Assembly (NCBI GenBank): GCA_947062675.1 | Contig: CAMSQM010000032.1 | Span: forward strand, 1-33,260 | DNA: 33,260 nucleotides | Direction of reading: 5' to 3' | DNA from: an uncultured Roseburia sp. | GTDB lineage: Bacteria > Bacillota > Clostridia > Lachnospirales > Lachnospiraceae | Part shown: positions 1 to 7,624 of the stretch, in pieces | Numbering within the stretch: the stretch's first letter is position 1 | How the letters are laid out: each line of letters opens with the position of its first letter | Position numbers and translations under genes: made by a program | Notes under the pieces: model-generated | The model's database searches: none | Seen by the model: only the letters and a program-made list of their open reading frames with translations | What the model was told of the DNA's origin: nothing

Positions 1-1
1 G

Positions 2-298
2 GATATGTACTATGGGACACTGGCGGACAGGGTGAGATTTTTCAAAGAGAGCAATGAGGGAATCAGGATTATGTGCCGGGCTATGGAAGATATGAGAAAT
101 CAGACATTGAAAGAAGGAATGAAAGAGGTTGCGCTCCGTATGTTGGCAGCTAACAAATATGCTTTAGAGGAAATCGTTAATATTTCAGGACTTTCTCTTC
201 ATCTGGCAGTTTCGCAAAGGCTTTTGACGGAAGATAAGTTGCCCGTTTACGGGCGGCAGGGCATGAGATGCAGGCGAAAGATATTCGATGCGTCTTGA
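2..298 (+). pseudogene. 3' remnant of an Rpn-type recombination-promoting nuclease/transposase gene
   Basis: The frame is open at the window edge, so the 5' part lies outside. Residues up to about position 198 (ADRVRFFKE, CRAMEDMRN, then a helix ending in YALEEIVNISGLSL) match the C-terminal helical tail of Rpn/PD-(D/E)XK family putative transposases, which normally ends in a short EEV-type helix. Here the similarity stops after SGLSL and the frame runs through unrelated sequence to a TGA at 296-298. The catalytic nuclease core is not in view. I infer a truncated gene whose 3' end was replaced during insertion and decay of the neighbouring group II intron. The family call rests on remembered similarity only. 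Confidence 0.55.
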
Positions 299-365
299 GA
301 CACTTGTCGGTATCAGGCCTTTCCAGGGACTTCTCAAGCCTCCGGCTTGGCCGGAGATTTTGACT

Positions 366-1199
366 TAAGCTGAAAAACCTACTTGACAAAACGCACTGGA
401 GAGATACACTCCGTCTCCTTATCAATCTCCTTCGCAAGGACGTGAAGGATGAATGTGTAGTACAGCTCATTAAACGCTATCTGAAAAGCAGGGTAATGGA
501 GAACGGAGTGGTCATCGACACGGAGGAAGGCGCGCCCAGGGGCGGAAATCTGTCTCCATTGCCGGCGAATATCTGTCTCAATGAGTCCAATCAGGAGTTT
601 CTAAGGAGAGGTGTTCCATACATCAGATATGCAGATAACATCGTGCTTTCTGCAAAGGGCAAACGGGCACCGGAGAGACTTTTGGAAAGCAGTACGAAAT
701 ATCCTGAAGAGAAACTGAAACACACAATAAACTGAGAGAAAGCCGTACAGTCAGTGCATTCGCAATCCGGAATTTTAAATTCCCTGGCTTTGCATTGGGG
801 GGGGGAAAACGGCAGTGGCATCTGTGTCTGGGTTCATCCAAAGTCATATAAGACGTTTAAGCTGGGGCTGAAAGAATTGTCTTCCCGTAGGTCTGTACAG
901 TCAGTCAGGACAGGCCTTAAAAGAATCAGGGTGTAGCAGGGGGAGGGCTTAACTACCACAGAATAGCAGGTATGAAGAACAACATGGATGACATCAGCGG
1001 ATGGCTCTGTCACAGAATACGTGTGTGCATATGGAAACAATGGAAACTACAAAGAACGAAAAGGAGGAATCTTATCAGAATGGAAATACCGGAATACTTT
1101 GTACATATGGCGGCAAACAACCGAAAAAAAGAAAGACTGATAAGCGGTGGCTTTTATGATTTAGCCACAGCCTGTCAGTCCGTGTACGTCAACTATTGA
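366..1199 (+). pseudogene. ltrA: Decayed group II intron reverse transcriptase/maturase
   Basis: This is a broken intron-encoded protein that would have reverse-transcribed and helped splice its host intron. The RT part reads through KDVKDECVVQLIKRYLKS, then GAPRGGNLSP (family GxPQGG), then RYADNIVL, where the catalytic YADD box has become YADN. A TGA at 733-735 interrupts what should be an NREKS segment. Frame changes follow near the run of nine G at 797-805, and another stop (TAG) falls after KRIRV at 934-936. The maturase part (HPKSYKTFKLGLKELSSRRS, then GMKNNMDDISGWL and CIWKQWK) is spread over several frames. Near the end about 16 codons are missing between AANNRK and KERLISGG, before the normal ending YQSVYVNY-like and TGA. 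The N-terminal RT motifs are absent. It cannot encode an active protein. Confidence 0.88.
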
Positions 1200-1200
1200 A

Positions 1201-1271
1201 ACCGCCGTGTACCGAACGGTACGCACGGTGGTGTGAGAGGACGGCGGTTAATCTCCGCCTCCTGCTCTGTT
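1201..1271 (+). ncRNA. Group II intron domains V and VI (3' end of the decayed intron)
   Basis: Directly after the maturase stop, 1201-1232 folds as domain V. A 9-bp stem (ACCGCCGTG with CACGGTGGT, one wobble pair) is followed by an upper stem TACC/GGTA closed by a GAAC loop, with a two-base CG bulge on the 3' side. Domain VI follows at about 1235-1267, with GAGAGGA paired to TCCT-CTC and an inner GGCGG/CCGCC stem. The bulged base where the branch-point A is expected (about 1264) is G. The fold and the loss of the A are read from sequence; the exact intron 3' boundary is inferred. Confidence 0.7.
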
Positions 1272-1300
1272 TCACGGGAAGCTGTGTCCCGTGAAACAGA
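1266..1300. terminator. Perfect 14-bp inverted repeat, probable terminator of the minus-strand gene
   Basis: TCTGTTTCACGGGA at 1266-1279 is the exact reverse complement of 1287-1300, with a 7-base loop. It lies 16 bases beyond the stop codon of the minus-strand gene ending at 1317. There is no T-run on either side, so it would be a weak intrinsic terminator or an mRNA-end stabilising hairpin. It also abuts the intron 3' end. Confidence 0.5.
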
Positions 1301-1316
1301 CTTCGCGTGTATGCGA

Positions 1317-1964
1317 TCAGCCTTTCGCGCCTGTCGGATCGGAAACCTCTTCCGCGGAAGTGGTGCCGTTCTTCCAGTTGTCGAATTTTTCAACGACGGC
1401 ATCGTAAGTACGCTGGGAGATATCCGGAAGCTCTTTGCCCCAGGAACCGGTCGCCTGCTTAAAGCCCTTCTTGAAAGCTTCTAACAGCTCATCCGCTTTG
1501 TCCGGATCATTGCCCGAGAGAGCCTTGGCAAAATCAAGGATTCGGTCCGAGGTCTGCTCCACACCCCAGTAGCCGTCTTCCGCGATGTCAGCCTGCGCCT
1601 GAGCCTTTGTCGCCGCATCCACGGTGAATTTGCCATCTGCGAGGAAGCGCCACATTGAATCTGCCTTGCCGATCGCAGCCCCCTGCTTTGTCATCATCTT
1701 CTCGACGATGCTCCGGAGCTGTGAGGTGCGCTGCTCCGCGTCCGCCTTCATTTTTGCCACCAGGGCGGTGTTGGGCTTCTTTGAGACGGTATTGCCCGTG
1801 CTCACCTTGTCAGAATTCTTCTCGTATACGGCAGCAGAAGACGGCTTCGTGGTTTTATCGGATACATTGCCGGTATTCTTCTCCGCTGTGTCTGTGGTCT
1901 TCGGAGCGGTGTAGGCTTTTGTCTGGACGGAGCCCGCCGCGGTGTTCACTGAACTGATTGCCAT
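1317..1964 (-). CDS. Conserved hypothetical protein, probably of a sigma-D (motility) regulon
   Basis: The 215-aa protein has no signal peptide and no membrane segment. The N-terminal third is rich in Thr, Ser, Lys and Asn and looks disordered. From about residue 68 it becomes a folded, helical domain with the signatures MWRFLADGKFTVDAATKAQA, IAEDGYWGVEQTSDRILDFA, a short SGNDPDKADELLEAFKKGF helix and LPDISQRTYDAVVEKFDNW. I recall proteins with this domain in Clostridia, but no function. The start is set by GGAGG eight bases upstream of the ATG. It is transcribed alone, away from the defence-like operon, from a promoter-like element at 2045-2072 resembling sigma-D sites. That would point to flagellar or cell-surface physiology, but this is inference. 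Confidence 0.8.
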   Translation of the reverse strand: MAISSVNTAAGSVQTKAYTAPKTTDTAEKNTGNVSDKTTKPSSAAVYEKNSDKVSTGNTVSKKPNTALVAKMKADAEQRTSQLRSIVEKMMTKQGAAIGKADSMWRFLADGKFTVDAATKAQAQADIAEDGYWGVEQTSDRILDFAKALSGNDPDKADELLEAFKKGFKQATGSWGKELPDISQRTYDAVVEKFDNWKNGTTSAEEVSDPTGAKG

Positions 1965-2044
1965 GATTCATTCCTCCATTCCTTTGGAAAGTGATAAATT
2001 TGAATTGGTAACCTGCATCCATGCATGGTCTTCCTTTAAATCGT

Positions 2045-2072
2045 ATATCGGTATATTGTGGTAATTTCTTTA
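2045..2072 (-). promoter_or_regulatory. Sigma-D/sigma-28-like promoter for the minus-strand gene at 1317-1964
   Basis: On the minus strand TAAA (2069-2072) is followed after 16 bases by ACCGATAT (2045-2052). The Bacillus sigma-D consensus is TAAA, 14-16 bases, GCCGATAT, so only one base of the -10 differs. The element lies about 80 bases upstream of the start codon. It is a match by eye and has not been tested against chance occurrence. Confidence 0.5.
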
Positions 2073-2222
2073 GGGAATTTTCTCCAGAGAATGAATTGCA
2101 TGAATAGTGGGAAAAACTGGCGGGAACGTGCATATCTGTGTTATAGTATATTTTAGTAATAATGCAGATAAAGTACGGACTGATTTGAAAAACAGATATT
2201 TATTTTGAAAAGGAAATATTCT

Positions 2223-3368
2223 ATGAATCATAAAGCAGAGTCCGGGTATCCGGATATGGAAATTGAAAAGGAACAATTATATAGTGAGAATAAAGATGGT
2301 GTAATTACGGTGCCGTTTAATCCGAAAGATGTCGATATTGTTTCACAGCCTATGGTTATATCCAATATTGTTGAGGATTTGAAAGATGGTGTCATTATTC
2401 TGGATCCCGATTTTCAGCGAATTCCTGATTTGTGGGATGATCTGAAACAGAGCAGGCTGATTGAATCGCTGATTATCCGTATTCCGTTGCCGGCATTTTA
2501 TTTTGATGCGGGTACAAATGAAAAGCTGATCGTTGTGGACGGATTGCAGAGGTTATATTCGATCAGAAGATTTATGGCACTTGAGAAAAATGATCCGGAT
2601 CGTCTTTATCTGACAGGACTTGAGTATCTGACAGAATATAACGGATATTCATTTGAAATGCTTCCGGTGAATATACAAAAGAGGATAAAGGCTCAGGTGA
2701 TAATGGCTTATATTATACGGGCGGGAACTCCGGACAAAGTGCGGACCAGTATATTTACGCGAATTAATACAGGTGGCCTGACTTTGCTGCCTGCTGAGAT
2801 AAAAAATTCTGTTTACAGAGGGCAGGCAGCTGATCTGCTGAAAGAACTGGCCCATTCGGAAGCGTTTTTAATAGCAACCGGAAAAAAAATCAAGTCCTCC
2901 AGAATGCTGGATTGTGAATTTGTCAATCGTTTTCTGGCATTCTATTTAATGGGGGTGGAACAATATGCGGGGAATCTGGAAGATTTTCTAAACGATGTGT
3001 TGATCAGACTTCAGGGAGAATCGGATGAGACGCTTGGACTGTGCCGCAGGGACTTTTACAAGGCAATGAAGTATGCACACAGTATATTTGGGGATGCAGC
3101 ATTCCGAAAAATTACTGTGAATGGAAAATACGGAAGAATTAACAGGCCGCTTTATGACGCGGTGTCAGTGAGTCTGGCTGGATTAAGTGAGTCCGACTGT
3201 GAAAAACTATTAAATAAAAAGAATAAACTGATTCAGAAGTATAATGCATTGTTAAAGGATAAAGAATTTGTTGATATTATCACGAATGGTACAGCAAAAA
3301 TACAGAATGTTCAGAGCAGATATCAGAAAATAAATGATATTTTTCAGGAGGTATTAGCAGATGATTAA
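2223..3368 (+). CDS. DUF262 (ParB/GmrS-like) domain protein
   Basis: The 381-aa protein starts at the ATG with AAAGGA eight bases upstream; the upstream in-frame TTG (2205) is less likely. Residues 40-200 form the DUF262 domain: DPDFQR (61-66), W71, KQSRLIESL (75-83), IPLP (87-90) and VVDGLQRLYSI (105-115), where the family usually has DGQQR. This fold is ParB-like; in type IV restriction enzymes of the GmrSD type it is thought to bind or hydrolyse nucleotides. No HNH (DUF1524) domain follows, so the protein has only the GmrS-type half plus a helical C-terminus. Its stop overlaps the start of the ATPase gene by 8 bases, indicating translational coupling. Low GC relative to the pyr genes suggests transfer. 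A defence role is inferred. Confidence 0.85.
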   Translation: MNHKAESGYPDMEIEKEQLYSENKDGVITVPFNPKDVDIVSQPMVISNIVEDLKDGVIILDPDFQRIPDLWDDLKQSRLIESLIIRIPLPAFYFDAGTNEKLIVVDGLQRLYSIRRFMALEKNDPDRLYLTGLEYLTEYNGYSFEMLPVNIQKRIKAQVIMAYIIRAGTPDKVRTSIFTRINTGGLTLLPAEIKNSVYRGQAADLLKELAHSEAFLIATGKKIKSSRMLDCEFVNRFLAFYLMGVEQYAGNLEDFLNDVLIRLQGESDETLGLCRRDFYKAMKYAHSIFGDAAFRKITVNGKYGRINRPLYDAVSVSLAGLSESDCEKLLNKKNKLIQKYNALLKDKEFVDIITNGTAKIQNVQSRYQKINDIFQEVLADD

Positions 3369-4467
3369 TTACATGCAAATAGAAAATTTCAAATCGCTGA
3401 AAAGGATGTCGCTGTCAGTTCAGAAGCTGAATCTGTTTTTTGGAATGAATGGTATGGGAAAATCTTCTGTGATTCAGTCGCTTTTGCTGTTGCGGCAGAG
3501 TTTCTGGGAAAATCATAAATCTGATCTGGATTATTTATATACCAATGGAGAATTAATCCGTCTTGGCACTGGAAAAGATATTTTTTGTCAGAGTGCGGCA
3601 GGAGAAAAACTAAGGTTTTATGTGCAGTATGATAATGGGCTGAAGTATGATTGCAACTATGTTTTTGATCTGAAAAATTATGACAGTGATCAGCTAAAGC
3701 GGATGGGAGAGTCCGGAAAGGAAGATTACGCAACGTCGCTGTTTTCGGAAAAATTTGCTTATCTTGGAGCGGAGCATCTGGGGCCAAGGAAACATTACAG
3801 TGTTGAGAACTGGAGAAAAAACGGGGTTACGAAACTGGGGACTGCAGGAGAATTTATAGTTCCGTTTCTTGCAATGGAAGGAGATAAAATAAAAGTTCCG
3901 GATAAGATGTGTCATCAGAAAGGTAAAACGAATTGTTTAACGGATCAGGTATCCGCATGGATGGCGGAAATATCGCCGGGAATCAGACTTACAGCAGAAC
4001 TGCTTCCCCTGATAGAAAAGGCAAAGCTGACAATCAGTTATAGTGGAGAAAGACTGGTATCTGAGCCTTTTCTGCCGGTTAATGTCGGGTTTGGAATACC
4101 ATATGTGCTTCCGCTTATTACAGAGCTGCTTGTTTCTGATGAGGAAAGCCTTTTACTGATTGAAAACCCTGAGTCGCATCTTCATCCCAAAGGGCAGACG
4201 ATGATTGCGCAGTTAATCACGCTGGCTGCAGAAAATGGATGTCAGATTTTCTGTGAGTCTCATAGTGATCATGTGATTAACGGGGTAAGGGTTGCAGTAA
4301 AACATGAGATGATCAGTAACAGGAAAGTCGGGATTTCTTTTTTTACAAAAAGTAACAATCAGGAAACAAAAGTAGATCAGATCTATATGGATCACAAAGG
4401 AAATCTGAGCGAATACCCGTCAGGGCTGCTGGATGAGTGGGGAATTCTGATGACAGAACTGATATAA
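3361..4467 (+). CDS. AAA/ABC-type ATPase of the DUF3696 (OLD-like) family
   Basis: The 368-aa protein begins like RecF/OLD-type ATPases: MQIENFKSLK, then Walker A GMNGMGKSS (28-36) and SLLLLRQ. The region NVGFGIPYVLPLI (241-253) is in the signature position. Walker B is LLLIENPESHLHP (264-276), with Asn where many members have Glu, followed by FCESHSDHVINGVR (297-310). The last 35 residues (VDQIYMDHKGNLSEYPSGLLDEW) fit the short C-terminal DUF3696 module. There is no TOPRIM nuclease domain, so an effector is expected elsewhere, presumably one of the two neighbours. It sits between the DUF262 gene (8-base overlap) and a third gene 12 bases downstream. An anti-phage role is likely from context but unproven. 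Confidence 0.87.
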   Translation: MINYMQIENFKSLKRMSLSVQKLNLFFGMNGMGKSSVIQSLLLLRQSFWENHKSDLDYLYTNGELIRLGTGKDIFCQSAAGEKLRFYVQYDNGLKYDCNYVFDLKNYDSDQLKRMGESGKEDYATSLFSEKFAYLGAEHLGPRKHYSVENWRKNGVTKLGTAGEFIVPFLAMEGDKIKVPDKMCHQKGKTNCLTDQVSAWMAEISPGIRLTAELLPLIEKAKLTISYSGERLVSEPFLPVNVGFGIPYVLPLITELLVSDEESLLLIENPESHLHPKGQTMIAQLITLAAENGCQIFCESHSDHVINGVRVAVKHEMISNRKVGISFFTKSNNQETKVDQIYMDHKGNLSEYPSGLLDEWGILMTELI

Positions 4468-4479
4468 CAGGAGAGAAAA

Positions 4480-5263
4480 GTGGATTTGTTTTTCAATGAA
4501 TTTTCAATCAGAAATAAAGACAGGATAGAGTTTAATTCTATTTTAGTCATGGCAGAGGTTTATAAGGAACTTAATAAAATATAATGTAACAACGTGCAGG
4601 ATTTCCGCAGTCGACAACACCAGATTATTTCAGATGATCAGTAGTATTCCGGATGCGGTAAATGTGAGAAATTTTTATTTTTCTTTTTTCAGATCTCCAT
4701 ATGAATCAGATACAGTGGAGAGCATTCAGGATGAGTATTATGAGTGCAACTGGACATACGAAGGTGAGGAATGTATTGGTTTTGCGCTGGCATTTTTACT
4801 GGGTTCTGCCTGTTTCAGTGTTTATGGCGGAGGCTGGAGTCAGCCATTTGCCGGATTTCTGAAGGATGAGAATGCTGTTAATGTTGGAAATATATGTCTG
4901 AGGGAACATGTGGCTTTACATATTCCGCGGATACAGGATGAAGCAGGAACGGAGCTTGTCCAATGTGATCAGCCGGTTTCGGATAAAAAGATTATTCTGA
5001 GAAATGATCATGGACTGGATGTGCTGGAGGAGTTTTCAAAGCGTCTGGTACGCTGCCCTTATCTGATAGGCGTAGTGAATTCGCTGCCCTTTAATCCCTA
5101 TGAACGTAAATTTATAAAGCGGGTGAGAGAAAACGGGCTGATTGAAATAGTCCTTCCCTGGACGGATAAGGGGTATGGTATTGTTGTCAGAACGACCGGA
5201 AGAACAATCATGGAGACGAAAAGAATAGCAGAAATAATAGAGGAAGAATTTGGGTATCTGTAA
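4480..5263 (+). pseudogene. Third gene of the DUF262/DUF3696 operon, unknown protein with a +1 frameshift
   Basis: A GTG start at 4480 with GGAGA six bases upstream opens a frame (VDLFFNEFSIRNKDRIEFNS...) that stops at TAA 4582-4584. The next frame continues seamlessly from that point (YNVTTCRISAVDNTRLFQMI...) to the TAA ending at 5263, so the intact protein would have about 260 aa. One extra A in AAAA at about 4577-4580 explains the break. The C-terminal part holds RLVRCPYLIGVVNSLPFNPY and GYGIVVRTTGRTIMETKRIA. I recognise no domain; the pattern looks like a family that travels with DUF3696 ATPases, but that is recollection. It may be a true mutation, a sequencing error or frameshifted expression. 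Translation could also restart at the ATG at 4634 (209 aa). Confidence 0.7.
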
Positions 5264-5328
5264 GTCTGATTTATGGACAGGATGCCGGAATATTTATACA
5301 ATGAACGGTTCATCCTGCTATCTGCCGG

Positions 5329-5357
5329 TTGCCCGCCCGGCCCGTTTGTGCTACAAT
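5329..5357 (+). promoter_or_regulatory. Probable promoter of the pyr operon
   Basis: TTGCCC (5329-5334) and TACAAT (5352-5357) are separated by 17 bases, about 80 bases before the pyrC start. The short leader contains a possible hairpin (CCGTTTC with GGAACGG) but no T-tailed attenuator and no PyrR-binding-loop sequence that I can recognise. Confidence 0.5.
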
Positions 5358-5437
5358 GAGTGCAGATGATTCCGCCCGTTTCCTGCCCGGAACGGACGAA
5401 AAAATAAGTGGAAAAACAGGAGAAAGAGAGGGGCAGT

Positions 5438-6778
5438 ATGACCATACTGATCAGAAATGGGCGGGTGATTAACCCGGCGGCCGGATTTGACGCGGTTGCG
5501 GATGTTCTGGTGGAGAGCGGGAAGGTGGTGCAGATCGCGGAGGGAATTGAAGCCCGCGCCGATCGCGTCGTGGATGCGGAGGGGTGCTTTGTTATGCCGG
5601 GCTTTATTGACCTGCATGTACATCTGCGGGATCCCGGCTACACGCACAAAGAGACGGTGGAGACCGGATGCCTTGCGGCGGCGCAGGGGGGATTTACAAC
5701 GATTCTGGCGATGCCGAACACAAAGCCTGTCGCGGACAATCCGGACGTCATCCATTATGTGCACAACAAGGCTGAGGATGTCGGTGTTGTCAATGTGCTT
5801 CAGGTCGGGGCTGTCACGAAGGAGCAGAAGGGCCTGGAGCTCTCTGATATCGGGGGAATGGTGAAAGCCGGGATTCCGGCGATCAGCGAGGACGGCAGGT
5901 CGGTGATGAACGCGGAGCTCTGCCGGCAGGCGATGATAAAAGCGGCGGAGTGCGGGATTGCCGTACTCGCGCACTGTGAGGACGCCAATCTGGTCAGCGG
6001 CGGGGTGGTGAATGCGGACGCGCGGGCCGCAGAGCTGGGGCTTAAGGGGATCACAAACGCAGTGGAGGATGTCATTATCGCCAGGGATATACTGCTGAGC
6101 CGTGAGACGGGCGCAAGACTCCACTTATGCCACTGTTCCACGAAGGATTCGGTGCGGATGGTGGAGCGCGCAAAGGAGGACGGGCTCTCAGTGACGGCGG
6201 AAGTCTGCCCGCACCACTTTACGCTGACATCGGAGGATATTCCGGAACGGCCCTGCGCGGAGCCGGGGAAGGAGACTGCCGGGGAGACGGATGCGGACAC
6301 GAATTATAAGATGAATCCTCCGCTGCGGACCAGGGCGGATGTGCAGGCGCTGAAGGAAGGGCTGCGGGATAATATTATGGATGTCATTGCAACTGACCAT
6401 GCCCCGCATACTTTTGAGGAAAAGAACACGACGATGGAGCGGGCTCCGTTCGGAATCGTCGGGCTGGAGACGGCGGCTTCCCTCACTTACACGGAGCTGG
6501 TGCAGCAGGGGTATCTGACACCGGTGCAGATGGCGGAGAAGATGAGTTATAATCCGGCGGGGATTATCGGGATCGACAAGGGCAATATTGCGCCCGGAAA
6601 GACGGCGGATATCGTTATTTTTGACCCGCGCGCAGCCTATGTCATCGACAAAAATAAATTTGCCGGCATGGGCAGGAATACGCCGTTTGACGGAAGAAAG
6701 GTGAACGGAAAAGTCCGCATGACAATTGTGGGCGGGAAGATTGTATATGAGGAGAAAGGCGACAGTTCCGCGGACTGA
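5438..6778 (+). CDS. pyrC: Dihydroorotase
   Basis: This 446-aa cytoplasmic metalloenzyme cyclises N-carbamoyl-aspartate to dihydroorotate, the third step of pyrimidine synthesis. The class I signature FIDLHVHLRDPGYTHKET gives metal ligands His60 and His62 and substrate-binding Arg64. Further expected ligands are Asp152 (SEDGRSV), His179 (LAHCED), His232 (LCHCST) and the catalytic Asp320 (IATDHAPHTFEEK). The C-terminus carries the usual amidohydrolase beta-sandwich (GKTADIVIFDP). A GTG 30 bases upstream is in frame, but GAGAGGGG places the start at the ATG. It heads pyrC-pyrK-pyrD and lies just after an AT-rich defence-like operon. Confidence 0.96.
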   Translation: MTILIRNGRVINPAAGFDAVADVLVESGKVVQIAEGIEARADRVVDAEGCFVMPGFIDLHVHLRDPGYTHKETVETGCLAAAQGGFTTILAMPNTKPVADNPDVIHYVHNKAEDVGVVNVLQVGAVTKEQKGLELSDIGGMVKAGIPAISEDGRSVMNAELCRQAMIKAAECGIAVLAHCEDANLVSGGVVNADARAAELGLKGITNAVEDVIIARDILLSRETGARLHLCHCSTKDSVRMVERAKEDGLSVTAEVCPHHFTLTSEDIPERPCAEPGKETAGETDADTNYKMNPPLRTRADVQALKEGLRDNIMDVIATDHAPHTFEEKNTTMERAPFGIVGLETAASLTYTELVQQGYLTPVQMAEKMSYNPAGIIGIDKGNIAPGKTADIVIFDPRAAYVIDKNKFAGMGRNTPFDGRKVNGKVRMTIVGGKIVYEEKGDSSAD

Positions 6779-6847
6779 AAGCCGGCGGCAGGGAGAGTAA
6801 GTCCCTGTACGGGGAAGGAACAGTCCGGGAGTCAGGAGAAGGAAGTT

Positions 6848-7624
6848 ATGCAGACGACACAGAGAAAATTTCAGGAGACAGCAATCATTATACGCCAGGA
6901 AGAGATTGCGGATAATATTTACAGCATGTGGCTGCGGACGGAGCAGATTGCGGCACACGCGGCGGCGGGGCAGTTTGTCTCCGTCTACTGCAATGACGGG
7001 AGCAGGCTTCTGCCGCGTCCCGTCAGCATCTGCGAGATCGACCGGAAAGACGGTGCGGTCCGCCTGGTGTACCGGGTGGCGGGAAAGGGAACGGAAGAGT
7101 TCTGCACGATGCGCACAGGGAATCACCTGAACGTGGTGGGACCTCTGGGAAACGGATTTCCCAAAAAAGAGCGCAGGGCTTTTCTGATCGGAGGGGGAAT
7201 CGGGATTCCGCCAATGCTGCAGCTGGCAAAAGAGCTGCACTGTGAAAAACAGATCGTTCTGGGATTCCGGGACGATACGTTTCTGGTGGATGAATTTAAG
7301 CGTTATGGAAAGGTGTATATCGCGACTGAGGACGGAAGCGCGGGCACGGATGGCAATGTACTTGACGCGATCCGGGAAAACGGGCTTTGCGCGGATATTA
7401 TATATGCCTGCGGCCCGCTGCCGATGCTCCGCGCCCTGAAGGAATATGCGGCCGCAAAACATATCGAGTGCTGGATCTCACTGGAGGAGCGCATGGCCTG
7501 CGGGATCGGCGCCTGCCTTGCCTGTGTGTGCAGATCGAAAAACAGGGATGTCCATACCAATGTGAAAAATAAGCGTATCTGTAAGGAAGGGCCGGTGTTC
7601 CGCGCCGGGGAGGTGGAGTTCTGA
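6848..7624 (+). CDS. pyrK: Dihydroorotate dehydrogenase B, electron-transfer subunit
   Basis: This 258-aa FAD/[2Fe-2S] subunit passes electrons from the PyrD flavin to NAD+. RPVSICEI (57-64) is the FAD-binding RPxS motif. LIGGGIGIPPML (113-124) is the nucleotide-binding loop. The [2Fe-2S] cysteines are Cys218, Cys223, Cys226 and Cys245 in ACGIGACLAC...RICKEGP. The length is normal. An AGGAG site precedes the ATG, and the stop overlaps the pyrD start in an ATGA, as expected for subunits made in equal amounts. The family also includes hydrogenase- and GltD-associated flavoproteins, but the pyr context decides the call. Confidence 0.96.
   Translation: MQTTQRKFQETAIIIRQEEIADNIYSMWLRTEQIAAHAAAGQFVSVYCNDGSRLLPRPVSICEIDRKDGAVRLVYRVAGKGTEEFCTMRTGNHLNVVGPLGNGFPKKERRAFLIGGGIGIPPMLQLAKELHCEKQIVLGFRDDTFLVDEFKRYGKVYIATEDGSAGTDGNVLDAIRENGLCADIIYACGPLPMLRALKEYAAAKHIECWISLEERMACGIGACLACVCRSKNRDVHTNVKNKRICKEGPVFRAGEVEF

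Noticed and set aside
797..805. Nine-G tract as a phase-variation switch
   Set aside because: It lies in a maturase pseudogene with several other disabling changes, so slippage could not restore function.
1266..1300. Resemblance of the inverted repeat TGTTTCACGGGA...TCCCGTGAAACA to a ParB parS site
   Set aside because: A parS site is a contiguous 16-bp palindrome (TGTTTCACGTGAAACA type). Here the half-sites have an extra GGGA and a 7-base loop, and no parA or parB is near.
6188..7462. A 424-codon minus-strand frame opposite pyrC and pyrK
   Set aside because: It is a shadow of two well-defined enzymes, spans their intergenic gap and shows no domain or ribosome site.
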